This document shows positions 16,485-26,024 of a DNA stretch of 64,000 bases, piece by piece (the first letter of the stretch is position 1; every line of letters begins with the position of its first letter). The DNA lies in assembly GCA_963785125.1 (NCBI GenBank), contig CAWATU010000003.1, positions 806,001 to 870,000 on the forward strand, read 5' to 3'. The notes beneath the pieces were generated by a model. That model was not told the DNA's origin. It ran no database searches and saw only the letters and a list, made by a program, of their open reading frames with translations. Source of the stretch: QHXN01 sp963785125. GTDB lineage: Bacteria > Acidobacteriota > Blastocatellia > Pyrinomonadales > Pyrinomonadaceae. Both the position numbers and the translations under genes were made by a program.

Positions 16485-18225
16485 CGGGAACCGTCACCCG
16501 TCAGAGGGCCGTCGAGACGCGCTGGGTTCCGCGCCGCGAGTCGGTGAGAGACCCCGCGCAGGCTCGCACGGTCCGGCGGGCGTCTCCGAGACGGTTGCGG
16601 GCGTGCTCGCCGCGCGCGGCGTCGAAACGGAAGAGGCTGCGCGCGCACTCCTCAACCCTTCGCTCGAACAGCTACACGACCCGCTCCTCATGCTCGGCAT
16701 GCGCGAGGCGGTCGAACGAGTGCTGCGCGCAGTGGACTCGGGCGAGCGCATACTCATCTACGGCGACTACGATGTGGACGGGACGACGGGCACGGTCGTT
16801 TTGCGCCGCGCACTCTCCTTCCTCGGCGCGAAGACCGGCTACCACGTCCCGCACCGCTTCACCGAAGGGTACGGCATCCGCCGCGACGTGCTGGAACGCG
16901 CGAAGGAGGACGGTTACTCGCTCGTCATCAGCGTGGACTGCGGCATACGCGCCTTCGAGCCTTTGGAGTGGGCGCGTGAGAACGGCCTCGACGTTATCAT
17001 CACCGACCACCACCTGCCCGACGATGCGGAGGGCGCCCCGCCGGCCTTCGCCGTGCTGAATCCGAATCAGAAGGGCTGCCCGTACCCCGACAAGAATCTC
17101 GCGGGCGTTGGCGTCGCCTTCAAGCTCGCACACGCGCTCTTCCGCGAGCGTGGGCGCGAGAGTCAGGTGTCCGGCTTCCTCAAGGTCGTCGCCATCGGCA
17201 CGGTAGCCGACGTGGCGCAGTTGACGGGCGAGAACCGCTCCATCGTCGCGCTCGGGCTGGCCGATTTGCACCGCGCCAAGAACCCCGGGCTGCGCGCGCT
17301 GATGGAGGTCGCGGGCTGCGGCGACGGCATAGGGATGAGGGCCTTCGACATCGGCTTCCGTCTGGGGCCGCGCATCAACGCCGCCGGCCGCATGGACGCT
17401 GCGCGCGCCGTCGTCGAGCTGTTCGAGACTAAGAACCATGAAGAGGCGCGCAGGCTCGCGGAGCATCTGGACGCGCGCAACCGCGAGCGGCGCGACGTGC
17501 AGCAGCAGGTGACCGAGCGTGCCGTGGCCGAGCTTGAGCTGACGGGGCAGGAGGAGACTTCGGTCGTCGTCGTCGCAGGCGACGGCTGGCACCGCGGCGT
17601 CATCGGGCTGGCCGCGTCGAAGATAGCCGAACGTTTGCAGCGCCCGGCGGTCGTCATCTCGCTCGACGAGGACGGCACAGGGCACGGCTCCGCGCGCAGC
17701 GGCGAGGGCTTCCACATGCTCGACGCGCTGACCGAGTGCGCCGACATCCTCGAAGCCTTCGGCGGCCACGCGCACGCCGCCGGACTCAGTGTCCGCCGCG
17801 AGAACGTCGCAGAACTGCGCCGCCGCCTGAACGAGCACGCCGCGCGCGTGAGGCGCGAGGGAGACGACGGACAGCCGTCGCTTGAATACGATCTGGAACT
17901 GCCGGCGGACGCGCTGAGCCTGGATTTGTGCGCGGAGCTTGAGGCGCTTGAGCCCTTCGGCGCGGGCTGGCCCCGGCCGGTCTTCGTCACAAAAAATCTG
18001 CGCGTCGTCGGCGAGCCGCGCGTCTTAAAGGAGCGCCACCTGAAATTCGGCGTCGCAGCCAGCGGGCGCGTCCAGGACTGCATCTGGTGGGGCGGCGCCG
18101 AGCGCGCCGCAGCAACGCCGCGCCCCGGCGCCCGCATCGAACTGGCCTACTCCGTCGAGGCCAACTGCTGGAACGGCAACACGCGGCTTCAGTTGGTGGT
18201 AGAGGACTTGAAGGACAGTGAATAG
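16481..18225 (+). CDS. recJ: Single-stranded-DNA exonuclease RecJ, apparent frameshift near 16577-16580
   Basis: 5'-3' ssDNA exonuclease for repair and recombination. The DHH core is intact: YGDYDVDGTTG, ITDHHLP, NAAGRMDAA and GGHAHAAG. The long frame begins only at GTG 16603. The natural N-terminus, MTGTVTRQ then ETRWVPRRESV, is in another frame starting at ATG 16481, which overlaps the PilZ stop. Adding one G in the GGG run at 16578-16580 fuses them as VRRGVSETVAGVLAARG. A base-call deletion is more likely than loss of function. The stop codon is inside a hairpin repeat. Confidence 0.9.
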
Positions 18226-18290
18226 TGAATGATAAATGGTGAATGGTAACGAACACGCAACCACCATTCACCATTTATCATTCACTATTC
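18220..18290. repeat. Perfect heptamer-repeat hairpin between recJ and the lptC/A gene
   Basis: Arms 18220-18247 and 18263-18290 are perfectly complementary over 28 bases and are built of GTGAATA/GTGAATG-type words. The recJ stop codon TAG (18223-18225) lies in the left arm. Confidence 0.92.
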
Positions 18291-18300
18291 AACAACAGAC

Positions 18301-20739
18301 ATGCAGGAGATTAGACGCAGAAAGGTTTCGGGGCTCGGGCTGCGGATCGCGGCGCCGAAGCTGGGGCGTGCGCTGGCGCTGCTCCTGCTCGTCGCGGCCG
18401 TGGTGACCGTCGGTATCTCTTACTGGCGTCTGAAGGATCGGACGACGTTCCGGCTCCGGCCGGGGCAGGCGCAGCTCTCGAACGAGGTCGTCGGCGAGAT
18501 CATCAACCTCGAACACCGCGAGATGAAGGGTGACCGCCTCTGGGTCATGCTCAAGGCCGACCGCGACATCAAGTACTCCGACGGCCACCATAAGCTTGAG
18601 AACGTCTACCTCGAAGTCTACCCGGATCAGGGCAATCGTCCCGACAAGATCACCGCGCGGCAGACGCTGACGAACGAGGACAACACGCAGTTCCTCTTCA
18701 CCGGCGACGTGCAGATCGAGACGCGCGACAACCTGAAGGTCAAATCGGAGTCGGTCGAGTACGATGTCAAGACCGAGGTCGCGAGCCTCGTCGCGCCCGT
18801 CAGCTTCGAGCGCGAGAACATCAAGGGGAGCGCACACTCGGCCAACCTCGACTCGAAGACGAAGAAGCTCGACCTCAAGGGCGCCGTCGAGATCACTGTC
18901 AGCCCCGAGGCCGCCGCCCAGCCGAGCGAGCCACAGCCCGCGGTGATTCCGAAGGTGAACCTGAAGCAGCCTTTGACCATCAAGTCGGCGCAGGCCGCCT
19001 TCGACCAGGTGTCGATGAAGATCGACTTCTCCGGCGGCGCCACGGCCGAGCAGGGGCGCGACGTGATGAGCGGCGACACCCTGACCGGCCAACTCAACGA
19101 GCAGAAGCGCGTCAAGTACATCACGGCGCGCACGAACGCCTACCTGCGCTCGATGAACGATGGGCACGCGGCCGAGGTCTTCGCCGAACAACTCGACTTC
19201 TACTTCAACGAGGAGCAGAAGCTCGTCGCCGCGCACGCGCTCCGGAACGTGCGCGCCAAGACCATCGGCGCCGACTCGGACGCGGAGCTGGTCGCCAACG
19301 ACTCGGTGGACGTGGACTTCGTCGTGCAGGCCGAGAGCAGCGTCATCAAGGAGATGCGTGCGGGCGGGCGACCCGTGCTCACGCTGGCCGCGCCGAAGTC
19401 GAAGGCGGCCGACCCGAAGGCCGCCAACAAGCGCCTGACGGCGGACGCCGTGCGGCTCTACTGGCGTGAGTCGGGGCGCGACCTCGAACGCGCGGAGGCC
19501 AACGGCAACGCCGACCTCCTCGTCGAGCCCGTCCAGCTGAGCCCCTTGTCCGACCGCAAGCGGCTCTATGCCTCCACCTTCAAGTGCTACTTCTACGAGT
19601 CGGGCAACCTCGCACGCAATTTCGACGCGCAGGGCGAGGCGAAGGCCGTCATCGAACCTTATCAGGAGACGGAGAGGCGCGGCGTGCGCACGCTCACCTC
19701 GCAGGACATGGCCGCGACCTTCTTCCGCGAGACGCAGGATGTCGAGAGTTTCAACGCTTCGGGCAACGCCAAATTCACGGAGCGTCAGCGCACGCTCACC
19801 TCGCAGAAGATGACTGCGAGCTTCTCGCGCCAGACCTCCGCGCTCGAAACTGTAGACGCCGTGGGCGACGCCAAGTTCAACGAACTGGATCGCAACGGCC
19901 AGTCGGCTACGATCAACTACACGGCCGGGGACGGCGTCGTGCATCTGCGCGGCGGCGAGCCCATCGTGTGGGATTCGCGCGCGCGCCTGAAGGCGACGGA
20001 GATAGATTCGGACACTGTCAACAAGGTCTCGTACGCGCGCGGGAAGGTCTTGACGACCTACTACAGCCAGGAGCAGACCAATGGTGCGGCGCCGTTCAAG
20101 AACACGAAGAGCCCGATCTTCATCGCGTCGAACGCGGCCGAGTTTCAGCACGAGACGGGTGTCGGCGTCTACACCGGCAACGCGCGCGCGTGGCAGGACG
20201 ACAACTACGTCAAGGCCGACCGCCTCGTCCTGCGCAATCAGCAGAAGCGCATGGAGGGCGAAGGCAACGTCCAGAGCGCGCTCTATCAGGCGCGCCGGAG
20301 AGAGGCCAGCGGCGAGAGCACGGTCGTCCCCGTCTTCGCCACCTCGCGCTCGATGACCTACAGCGACGCCGAGCGGCTCCTGCACTACGCGGGCGACGTG
20401 GATATCCGGCAGGGCAACGACCGTATCACAAGTGAGGTCTCGGACGTGTACCTGTTGAAGGACACCTACGAGGTCGAGCGCACCATCTCGCAGCGCAGCG
20501 TCGTCGTCACGCAGCCCGGCCGGCGCGGCACGGGCGACCGCGGCGAGTATGCGGCCGCCGACGAGGTCGTCGTCCTCACGGGCAACCCCGCGCGCGTCGA
20601 GGACGCCGAGAAGGGTTCGTCCGAGAGCAAACGGCTGACCGTCTATCTACGCGAGAACCGCGTCGTCAGCGACGCCGGCCCCTCGACGCAGTCCACGGGG
20701 CGCGTTAAAACAACACATAAGATAAAAAAACAGGACTGA
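18301..20739 (+). CDS. LptC-LptA/OstA fusion protein for LPS transport
   Basis: Probable periplasmic bridge of the LPS exporter, anchored in the inner membrane. The 812 residues carry one N-terminal membrane segment (about 24-42), an LptC-like domain, then several OstA/LptA-like beta-jellyroll repeats, seen as recurrent ITARQTLTNED / TLTSQDMAATF / TLTSQKMTASF / RITSEVSDVYL patterns. E. coli LptC and LptA are each under 200 residues, so this is a long fused or expanded version. lptB follows across a hairpin repeat. The stop codon is inside that repeat. Confidence 0.8.
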   Translation: MQEIRRRKVSGLGLRIAAPKLGRALALLLLVAAVVTVGISYWRLKDRTTFRLRPGQAQLSNEVVGEIINLEHREMKGDRLWVMLKADRDIKYSDGHHKLENVYLEVYPDQGNRPDKITARQTLTNEDNTQFLFTGDVQIETRDNLKVKSESVEYDVKTEVASLVAPVSFERENIKGSAHSANLDSKTKKLDLKGAVEITVSPEAAAQPSEPQPAVIPKVNLKQPLTIKSAQAAFDQVSMKIDFSGGATAEQGRDVMSGDTLTGQLNEQKRVKYITARTNAYLRSMNDGHAAEVFAEQLDFYFNEEQKLVAAHALRNVRAKTIGADSDAELVANDSVDVDFVVQAESSVIKEMRAGGRPVLTLAAPKSKAADPKAANKRLTADAVRLYWRESGRDLERAEANGNADLLVEPVQLSPLSDRKRLYASTFKCYFYESGNLARNFDAQGEAKAVIEPYQETERRGVRTLTSQDMAATFFRETQDVESFNASGNAKFTERQRTLTSQKMTASFSRQTSALETVDAVGDAKFNELDRNGQSATINYTAGDGVVHLRGGEPIVWDSRARLKATEIDSDTVNKVSYARGKVLTTYYSQEQTNGAAPFKNTKSPIFIASNAAEFQHETGVGVYTGNARAWQDDNYVKADRLVLRNQQKRMEGEGNVQSALYQARRREASGESTVVPVFATSRSMTYSDAERLLHYAGDVDIRQGNDRITSEVSDVYLLKDTYEVERTISQRSVVVTQPGRRGTGDRGEYAAADEVVVLTGNPARVEDAEKGSSESKRLTVYLRENRVVSDAGPSTQSTGRVKTTHKIKKQD

Positions 20740-20800
20740 GTGCTGAGGACTGAGTGTAAGTCGTTCTTCACTCAGTCCTCAGTTCTCAGCACTCAACACT
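20733..20800. repeat. Heptamer-repeat hairpin between lptC/A and lptB
   Basis: Arms 20733-20756 and 20769-20800 are made of GGACTGA/GTGCTGA words, the same word family as the element at 1302-1386. The pairing is imperfect, and the right arm is one unit longer. The stop codon TGA (20737-20739) lies in the left arm. Confidence 0.88.
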
Positions 20801-20806
20801 CTTCCA

Positions 20807-21610
20807 ATGGCGATTGAGGAGATCATCGAGGCGAGGGGCGAGGCGGCGGCGGACGGGCGCGAGGCGCGCGACCGGCGGGTGGCTTCGGCCGCGGCGCTCA
20901 CGGCGTCCGACCTTGTGAAGACTTACGGGCGGCGGCGCGTGGTGGACGGCGTGAGCCTGCACGTCGAGCCGGGCGAGGTCGTGGGGCTGCTCGGCGCGAA
21001 CGGGGCGGGGAAGACGACGACCTTCTACATGATTATCGGCCTTGAGCGCGCCAACGCCGGGCGCATCACGCTGGCGGGCCGCGACATCACGAAGCTGCCG
21101 ATGTACCTGCGCGCGCGCCTCGGCGTCGGGTATCTGCCGCAGGAGCCGTCGGTCTTCCGGCGCATGACGGCCGCAGAGAACATCCTCGCCGTGCTGGAGA
21201 CGCTGGGCCTCAGGCGCGCCGAGCGGCTCAAGCGTCTGGAAGAGTTACTCACGGAGTTCGGCATCCAGCACGTGCGCCACACACGCGCGGACGCGCTCTC
21301 GGGCGGCGAGCGGCGCCGGACGGAGATCGCGCGCTCCCTCGCCACCGAGCCGCAGTTCATCCTCCTCGACGAGCCCTTCGCCGGCATCGACCCGAAGGCC
21401 GTGGACGACATCCAGCAGATGATCCTCTACCTGCGCCGCCGCGGCATCGGCATCCTCATCACCGACCACAACGTCCGCGAGACGCTCGGCGTCACCGACC
21501 GCGCCTACATCATGGCCGACGGCCGCATCTTCCGCTCGGGCGCGCCGCTGGAACTGACCGAAGACCCCGAGGTGCGCCGCCTCTACCTCGGGGAAAAGTT
21601 CAGAATGTAA
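20807..21610 (+). CDS. lptB: LPS export ABC transporter ATP-binding protein LptB
   Basis: ATPase driving LPS extraction by LptFG. The 267 residues show Walker A GANGAGKTTTFYMI (about 65-78), signature LSGGERRRTEIARSL, Walker B ILLDEPFAGIDP and ITDHNVRETL, all typical of LptB. About 25 extra N-terminal residues precede the usual start of the fold. Between the lptC/A fusion and rpoN, as in proteobacteria. Confidence 0.95.
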   Translation: MAIEEIIEARGEAAADGREARDRRVASAAALTASDLVKTYGRRRVVDGVSLHVEPGEVVGLLGANGAGKTTTFYMIIGLERANAGRITLAGRDITKLPMYLRARLGVGYLPQEPSVFRRMTAAENILAVLETLGLRRAERLKRLEELLTEFGIQHVRHTRADALSGGERRRTEIARSLATEPQFILLDEPFAGIDPKAVDDIQQMILYLRRRGIGILITDHNVRETLGVTDRAYIMADGRIFRSGAPLELTEDPEVRRLYLGEKFRM

Positions 21611-21652
21611 TTTTCGGCGAGCGTTCTTTGCGCGCCGCGGCAGCAAATCGGT

Positions 21653-21658
21653 TATAAT
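21653..21658 (+). promoter_or_regulatory. -10 element upstream of rpoN
   Basis: A perfect TATAAT lies 73 bases before the rpoN ATG. A weak TTGCGC is 19 bases upstream of it, so the -35 is uncertain. It suggests rpoN-hpf-pts can be transcribed apart from lptB. Confidence 0.4.
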
Positions 21659-21730
21659 CTCTCCCGAACCGCGTGACGGTTTCTTGAAACCAAATACCCG
21701 ATAATTTAAGGTCAGTATTCCGGTAGCATA

Positions 21731-23350
21731 ATGTCGGTCAAGCTCACTACCAACCTTTCGCAGCGACTTGTCCTGACGCCCCAGTTGCGTCAGCGCATCG
21801 AGATGCTGCAAATGACTTCGCTGGAGTTGACAGACCTTATCCAGCAGCAACTCTTAGAGAACCCCATCCTCGAAGAGGTACAGTCGCAGGACGAGAAGCG
21901 CGAGCTGGAGAAGGAGATTCTCGACCAGCTCGCCGGCTCGCACGACGACGCCCCCTCGGTCGAGCCGGTCGCGCCCGACTCGCTCAACGGCGCCTCGGGC
22001 AACGGCGCGGGCGACGCGGCGGCGCTGCCCGAGGGCTTCGACGCGCCCGAGACGTTCGAGGCCGGCGAGACGTTCGAGTCGGCCACGCCTCCCGATGAGT
22101 TCGGCGACGTGGCCGAGCCGGGCGAGAGCACCGGTGACGCCTTCGAGGAGATAGACTTCGGACGCGAGTTCCAGGACTATCTCGACCCCGGCTACAAGAC
22201 GCAGGAGTATGAGTACAAGGAGGACGCGCCGACCTTCGAGCAGTTCCTGACGCGCGCACCCTCGCTCTCGGAGCATCTGGAGTGGCAACTCCACATGACG
22301 CAGGTGTCCGAAGACCTCGTCTCGGTCTGCGAGGGTGTCATCGGCAACCTCGATAGCGACGGGCGGCTGAACGCGACCAACGAGGAGATAGCACACCTCT
22401 CGGGCTGTAGCCCCGAGCGCGTCGAGGAGGCGCGACAGCTCGTCCTCCAACTCGACCCCGTCGGCTGCGGCGCACGCGACGCGCGCGAGTGTCTGCTGGT
22501 TCAACTGAAAGTGATGGGCGACGACGCCTGCCCGCGTGGGGCGGAGAGGTGTCTGGCCACCCGCCTCATCGGCGACCACCCGCTCTCGGAATTGCAGCAG
22601 CACAAGCTGCCGAACCTCGCCAAGGTGATGGGCGCAGAGGTCATCGAGCTGGTCGAGGAGCTACAGCACATACGCAAGCTCGACCCGTACCCGGGCCGCC
22701 GCTACTCCTCCGAGGAGCCGATCCTCATCGCGCCCGAGGTCTTCATCGAGAAGGTTGATGACGTTTACGAAATCTACTTCGCCGACGACGGTGGCCCGCG
22801 CCTGCGCATCAGCCGGGACATGCAGCACATGCTCAGCCGCGACGGAACGACGAAGGAGACGAAGGACTTTATCCGCGAGAAGATGCGCTCGGCCGTAGAC
22901 CTTCTGCGCAACATCGAACACCGGCGGCAGACCATCTACCGCGTCGTCGAGTGCATCGTCCGCCGCCAGCACGAGTTCCTCGACAAGGGCGTCCAGTTCA
23001 TCCGCCCGATGATGCTCAAGGACGTGGCCGAGGACACGGGGATGCACCTCTCGACCATCTCGCGCGTCGTCAACCGCAAGTACGCGCACACGCCGCAGGG
23101 CGTCATCGAGCTGCGCCGCTTCTTCACCGAGGGGATGACGAACGAAGACGGCGAGGAGGTCTCGACCCGCATCATCAAGCTCCGAATCAAGAAGCTGATC
23201 GAGGAAGAGGACTCGCACAACCCGATTACCGACGACCAGGTCGTCAAGATTCTCGCCAAGGAGGGCATCAAGCTGTCGCGCCGCACGGTGGCGAAGTACC
23301 GCGACCAGATGTCGATCCCTGGCTCACGCGAGCGCAAAGCGGTCGTGTGA
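21731..23350 (+). CDS. rpoN: RNA polymerase sigma-54 factor
   Basis: Sigma factor for -24/-12 promoters, needing enhancer-binding ATPases. The 539 residues include Gln-rich region I (LTPQLRQRIEMLQMTSLELTDLIQQQLLENP, split over about 17-47), an acidic region II (about 60-150), the core-binding domain, a helix-turn-helix (GMHLSTISRVVNRKY) and the RpoN box SRRTVAKYR near the end. Full length. Neighbours hpf, hprK and rapZ are the usual rpoN context. Confidence 0.97.
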   Translation: MSVKLTTNLSQRLVLTPQLRQRIEMLQMTSLELTDLIQQQLLENPILEEVQSQDEKRELEKEILDQLAGSHDDAPSVEPVAPDSLNGASGNGAGDAAALPEGFDAPETFEAGETFESATPPDEFGDVAEPGESTGDAFEEIDFGREFQDYLDPGYKTQEYEYKEDAPTFEQFLTRAPSLSEHLEWQLHMTQVSEDLVSVCEGVIGNLDSDGRLNATNEEIAHLSGCSPERVEEARQLVLQLDPVGCGARDARECLLVQLKVMGDDACPRGAERCLATRLIGDHPLSELQQHKLPNLAKVMGAEVIELVEELQHIRKLDPYPGRRYSSEEPILIAPEVFIEKVDDVYEIYFADDGGPRLRISRDMQHMLSRDGTTKETKDFIREKMRSAVDLLRNIEHRRQTIYRVVECIVRRQHEFLDKGVQFIRPMMLKDVAEDTGMHLSTISRVVNRKYAHTPQGVIELRRFFTEGMTNEDGEEVSTRIIKLRIKKLIEEEDSHNPITDDQVVKILAKEGIKLSRRTVAKYRDQMSIPGSRERKAVV

Positions 23351-23380
23351 AGAGGCTTTAGCAGTACACAATCAGGCAAA

Positions 23381-23433
23381 GCCCCGCGCGACCGGGGCGG
23401 GAGCGAACGCAAGCCCCCGTCCGCCTCGGGGGC
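23381..23433. repeat. Two small GC hairpins before hpf
   Basis: GCCCCG/CGGGGC at 23381-23398 and GCCCCC/GGGGGC at 23413-23433 are adjacent simple hairpins in the rpoN-hpf gap. Neither has a T run. They may modulate hpf expression, but that is speculation. Confidence 0.45.
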
Positions 23434-23456
23434 AGGCGCGGGCGGAAAGGTCACCT

Positions 23457-24011
23457 ATGGATTTCGAGTACACGGGGCGACACATCGACGTTACGCCTGC
23501 GCTGCGCACGCACGTCGAGGAGCACTTCGGGAAGGTCGGGAACCTGTTCGGGAACGCGAGCACCGCGCGTGCCCACGTCATCATTGACGTGGTCAAGAAC
23601 CGGCACATCGCCGAGATTCTGTTCCACTGGCGCGAGCACACGCTCACGGCGAAAGACACCAACGCCGACATGTACCAGGCGCTCACGCGCTGCATCGACA
23701 AGATCGAGAAGCAGGCCCTCAAGCTCAAGAAGAAGATCATCGAGCGCAAGCAGGACGCCACCCCCCTCTCGGCTGTCATGCCGCAGCCGGACATGGGAGA
23801 GGCCGCATCGGAGAATACGGAGCCGGAGCGCCGCACGGGGCGCATCATCGCGGCGCGCCGCTACAAGGTGAAGCCGATGACGGCCGAGGAAGCCGTCATG
23901 TCGCTCGCCGAGGACGGCGACCAGTTCGTCGTCTTCCGCGACTCCGACACCGACCGCCTAAGCGTGCTCTACAAGCGCAAGGACGGCAACTACGGGCTCA
24001 TTCAGCCCTGA
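23457..24011 (+). CDS. hpf: Ribosome hibernation-promoting factor, long form
   Basis: Binds the ribosome decoding region and promotes 100S dimers in resting cells. The 184 residues comprise an N-terminal YfiA domain (about 1-95, DFEYTGRHIDVTPALR) and a C-terminal dimerisation domain (about 128-184, VVRxxx-like RRYKVKPMTAEEAVM and ending LYKRKDGNYGLI). The long form is typical outside gammaproteobacteria. It follows rpoN after about 105 bases. Confidence 0.95.
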   Translation: MDFEYTGRHIDVTPALRTHVEEHFGKVGNLFGNASTARAHVIIDVVKNRHIAEILFHWREHTLTAKDTNADMYQALTRCIDKIEKQALKLKKKIIERKQDATPLSAVMPQPDMGEAASENTEPERRTGRIIAARRYKVKPMTAEEAVMSLAEDGDQFVVFRDSDTDRLSVLYKRKDGNYGLIQP

Positions 24012-24034
24012 ATGATTCGAGAGATGATGTCGGC

Positions 24035-24093
24035 AGGTTGAAGGATGAAGGGGACGGCGATCCGCGTCCCTTTCATCCTTCGTCCTTTTAACC
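24035..24093. repeat. Heptamer-type hairpin between hpf and hprK
   Basis: Arms 24035-24055 and 24066-24093 contain AAGGATGA/AAGGACGA words and pair imperfectly, with one extra unit in the right arm. It lies between the hpf stop and the hprK ATG at 24095. Confidence 0.75.
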
Positions 24094-24094
24094 G

Positions 24095-25072
24095 ATGACG
24101 AAGAGACCCCCCAACGGCGAGAGCCCCACGATCACGGTCGGCGAGTTCGTCGCGCGCGCGCCGGAGGGGCTGCCACTCGTCTTCATCGCGGGCGAGCGCG
24201 GCGCCGCGGCGCGAAGGCTCGACACGCCGCGCATCCAGAAGCTCGGGCTCGCGCTCGCGGGCTTCCCGCACTACGTCCACGAGGGGCGCGTGCAGATCGT
24301 CGGGCAGAGCGAGTTGCAGTTCCTCGGGCAGCTCTCGCCCGAAGAGCGGCGCGCGGCCGTCGCCCGGCTTGAGCTGGAAAAAATCTCCTGCGTCCTCGTC
24401 ACCAAGGGTCTGATGCCGCCGGCCGAACTGGTCGAGGCGTGCGAGCGGGCCGTCCTCCCGCTCATCCAGACCACGCTCGTCAGCTCTATGGCCATCACCG
24501 CCGTCACCGAGTACCTCGAAGAGGTGCTCGCGCCGTGCGAGACTCGCCACGGAGTCCTGCTCGACCTCTACGGCCTCGGCGTGCTCATCGAAGGCAAGTC
24601 GGGCGTGGGAAAGAGCGAGTGCGCGCTCGACCTCATCATGCGCGGGCACCAGCTCGTCGCCGACGACCTGGTCGAGATACGCCGCCGCCGTCCGGGACTA
24701 CTCATGGGCTGCGCGCCCGACCTTCTGCGCGAGCACATGGAGATTCGCGGCCTCGGCATCCTCAACATCCGCGAGCTGTTCGGGGTGTCGGCCGTCAGCG
24801 GCCCGAAGCAGTTAGGTCTGAACATCAGGTTGGAGCGTTGGGAGGACGCGACCGAGGTTGACCGGCTCGGCCTCGAAGAGAGGACGTTGGACATCCTCGG
24901 CGTCGCCGTCCCCTACTTCGTTCTGCCCGTGAGCCCCGGCCGCAATCTCGCGACGCTCGTCGAGACGGCGGTGCGCGTACACCTCATGCGCCTGCGCGGT
25001 TACAATGCGGCCGAGAGTCTCGTGGCGCGGCACGACGCGAGTTTGCGGCGCGAAGAGGAGGGGGATGTCTGA
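24095..25072 (+). CDS. hprK: HPr kinase/phosphorylase
   Basis: Phosphorylates and dephosphorylates HPr on its regulatory serine. The 325 residues show an N-terminal domain (about 1-130) and a C-terminal kinase core with P-loop EGKSGVGKSECALDL (about 166-180), VADDLVEI, and the HprK signature MEIRGLGILNIRELFG. The HPr encoded 1.4 kb downstream has the matching Ser site. The stop overlaps the rapZ start by 8 bases. Confidence 0.95.
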   Translation: MTKRPPNGESPTITVGEFVARAPEGLPLVFIAGERGAAARRLDTPRIQKLGLALAGFPHYVHEGRVQIVGQSELQFLGQLSPEERRAAVARLELEKISCVLVTKGLMPPAELVEACERAVLPLIQTTLVSSMAITAVTEYLEEVLAPCETRHGVLLDLYGLGVLIEGKSGVGKSECALDLIMRGHQLVADDLVEIRRRRPGLLMGCAPDLLREHMEIRGLGILNIRELFGVSAVSGPKQLGLNIRLERWEDATEVDRLGLEERTLDILGVAVPYFVLPVSPGRNLATLVETAVRVHLMRLRGYNAAESLVARHDASLRREEEGDV

Positions 25073-26012
25073 GAAGGGGCACGCGGGCGAGGGCGTCGGC
25101 GCGGCGTCGGCGGCGGGCGCGCCGGATGTGGTTATCATCACGGGCTTAAGCGGCTCGGGGATGTCTTCGGCGACGAATGCGTTCGAAGACCTCGGCTACT
25201 TCTGCGTGGACAACCTGCCGCTGACGCTCATGCCGACCTTCGGGCGGCTCGTGCAGCCCGAAGACCACAACCGTCCGCACATCGAGCGCGCCGCGCTCGT
25301 CGTGGACATCCGCGAGGGGAGATTCCTGAGTGAGTTCCCCGAGCGCCTGCGCGAGCTTCGCGCCTCGGGGCTGCGCGTCTACGTCCTCTTCTTCGAGGCG
25401 TCGGACGAGGTGCTCGTGCGCCGCTTCAGCGAGACGCGGCGACCGCACCCGGCCGATTCGGGCGACGGCCTGCTCCAATCCATCCGCAGCGAGCGCGGCG
25501 CGATGTCCGAGATACGGCAGCTCGCCGACCACGTCATCGACACCTCCGGGCACACCGTCCACACGCTCCGGCGCCTGCTCATCGAGCGCTTCGGCTCCGA
25601 GGGCGGGGGCGCGACGATGCGCGTGCAGGTCTACAGCTTCGGCTACAAGCACGGCGCGCCGCATGACGTTGACCTGCTCTTCGACGTGCGTCACCTGCCA
25701 AACCCGCATTTCGTGCCGGAGCTGCGCGACCTCTCGGGGCACGACCCGCGCATCGTCCGCTTCCTCAACGCGAGCGACGAGGTACGCGAGACGCTCCGGC
25801 GCTTCACGGAGCTGATCGACTACCTGCTCCCGCTCTACCGGCGCGAGGGCAAGTCCTACGTCACCATCGGCATCGGCTGCACGGGCGGCCGTCACCGCTC
25901 GGTGATGGCGGCCAACTGGATCGCGCGCCACCTCCGCCGCGGCGGCTACGACGCCACGGCCGTCCACCGCGACGTGGGCAAGACGAAGAAGCAGAAGCCT
26001 CGGGGCAAGTGA
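25065..26012 (+). CDS. rapZ: RNase adapter protein RapZ-like, Walker A lysine replaced by Met
   Basis: RapZ/YvcJ family protein; in E. coli it guides RNase E to the GlmZ RNA. The 315 residues begin at ATG 25065, overlapping hprK by 8 bases. The N-terminal P-loop region reads GLSGSGMSSATNAFEDLG: Met33 stands where the family has the Walker A lysine. The C-terminal domain is canonical (VQVYSFGYKHGAP, DVRHLPNP, GIGCTGGRHRS). ATP binding may therefore be altered while the C-terminal RNA/metabolite-binding domain is kept. Confidence 0.92.
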   Translation: MSEKGHAGEGVGAASAAGAPDVVIITGLSGSGMSSATNAFEDLGYFCVDNLPLTLMPTFGRLVQPEDHNRPHIERAALVVDIREGRFLSEFPERLRELRASGLRVYVLFFEASDEVLVRRFSETRRPHPADSGDGLLQSIRSERGAMSEIRQLADHVIDTSGHTVHTLRRLLIERFGSEGGGATMRVQVYSFGYKHGAPHDVDLLFDVRHLPNPHFVPELRDLSGHDPRIVRFLNASDEVRETLRRFTELIDYLLPLYRREGKSYVTIGIGCTGGRHRSVMAANWIARHLRRGGYDATAVHRDVGKTKKQKPRGK

Positions 26013-26024
26013 GAACGGAGCCGA

